22,352 nt of DNA from Synergistales bacterium (lineage in GTDB: Bacteria; Synergistota; Synergistia; Synergistales; Aminobacteriaceae). Every line of letters starts with the position of its first letter. Position 1 is the first letter of the stretch. This document shows, in pieces, positions 22,166 to 22,352 of the stretch. The notes under the pieces are model-generated. The model ran no database searches and was not told the origin of the DNA. It worked only from the letters and a program-made list of their open reading frames with translations. The DNA lies in the NCBI GenBank assembly GCA_025997955.1, contig BNVH01000065.1:1-22352 (forward strand), written 5' to 3'. Made by a program: the position numbers and the translations under genes.

Positions 22166-22352
22166 ATGGCCACTACACAACCAATCAGAAACGTAAACCA
22201 AGCGCGCGAACTCGCGAACTACTATTTGCAACGCGGAGCGATTCGCAACTACGTCCTTATCGTAATTGGCATCCACACAGCTTTGCGAATCAGTGACGTA
22301 CTCAGCCTCAAGTGGGACGACGTATACGACTTCGAAAACTGCCGCGTCCGCA
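22166..22352 (+). CDS. Tyrosine recombinase (phage integrase family), 5' part only
   Basis: The first 62 codons of a gene running off the window. ATG 22166 follows AGGAGG. After about 25 residues the sequence reads R-N-Y-V-L-I-V-I-G-I-H-T-A-L-R-I-S-D-V-L-S-L-K-W-D-D-V, the first catalytic-domain block of tyrosine recombinases with the active-site Arg in A-L-R-I-S-D. The N-terminal core-binding domain is almost absent, as in short integrases made mostly of the catalytic domain. It could be a mobile-element integrase or an inversion switch; the missing 3' part and any att sites would decide. Confidence 0.85.
   Translation, partial: MATTQPIRNVNQARELANYYLQRGAIRNYVLIVIGIHTALRISDVLSLKWDDVYDFENCRVR

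Overview
The window most likely comes from a Synergistota (Synergistaceae-like) bacterium. Two secreted proteins end in a Gly-Gly-Gly-Cys motif, a hydrophobic segment and a basic tail, which is the Synergist-CTERM type of sorting signal. The housekeeping genes fit this: a diderm envelope (LpxL-type acyltransferase, patatin with an outer-membrane barrel), RNase J, CheX, methylmalonyl-CoA epimerase and a short archaeal-type ProRS.

Layout. (1) 1-6290 is AT-richer accessory DNA on the + strand. It holds a repeat-bearing intergenic region, a large Ig-like lipoprotein, a frameshifted serine beta-lactamase-family surface protein, a 25-residue lipoprotein stub and a CAP-domain surface protein. (2) 6291-8421 is a small defence/mobile-type cluster: a debris copy of an ATPase gene, a phd-doc toxin-antitoxin pair on the - strand, and a full AAA/DUF4143 ATPase preceded by a 15-bp hairpin. 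(3) 8535-17397 is a GC-richer chromosomal core. On the + strand are mce, an lpxL-like acyltransferase and a YqgF/RuvC-like gene (tightly packed), then cheX with its own promoter and a strong terminator, then a type Vd patatin autotransporter and proS. Convergent to these on the - strand is an rnj-uppP operon with a repeat-rich leader. (4) 17398-22352 is accessory DNA again: an internally deleted Rpn-like nuclease protein, a secreted protein with a phage tail-collar domain, a long intergenic stretch with a 20-bp perfect hairpin and a possible structured RNA, a dinJ-yafQ pair, an unannotated 57-residue secreted or membrane protein, and the start of a tyrosine recombinase running off the end.

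How the parts fit. The core genes serve lipid A and cell-wall lipid metabolism, RNA turnover, translation and chemotaxis. The flanks carry cell-surface proteins and selfish modules. The most striking pattern is that intergenic DNA contains short, high-identity pieces of protein genes: a piece of the ATPase gene with an in-frame internal deletion (6291-6382), a 31-bp piece of proS (20583-20613) joined to a perfect hairpin, and the last codons of a Synergist-CTERM gene (557-588). I found no CRISPR array, tRNA, rRNA or complete insertion sequence.
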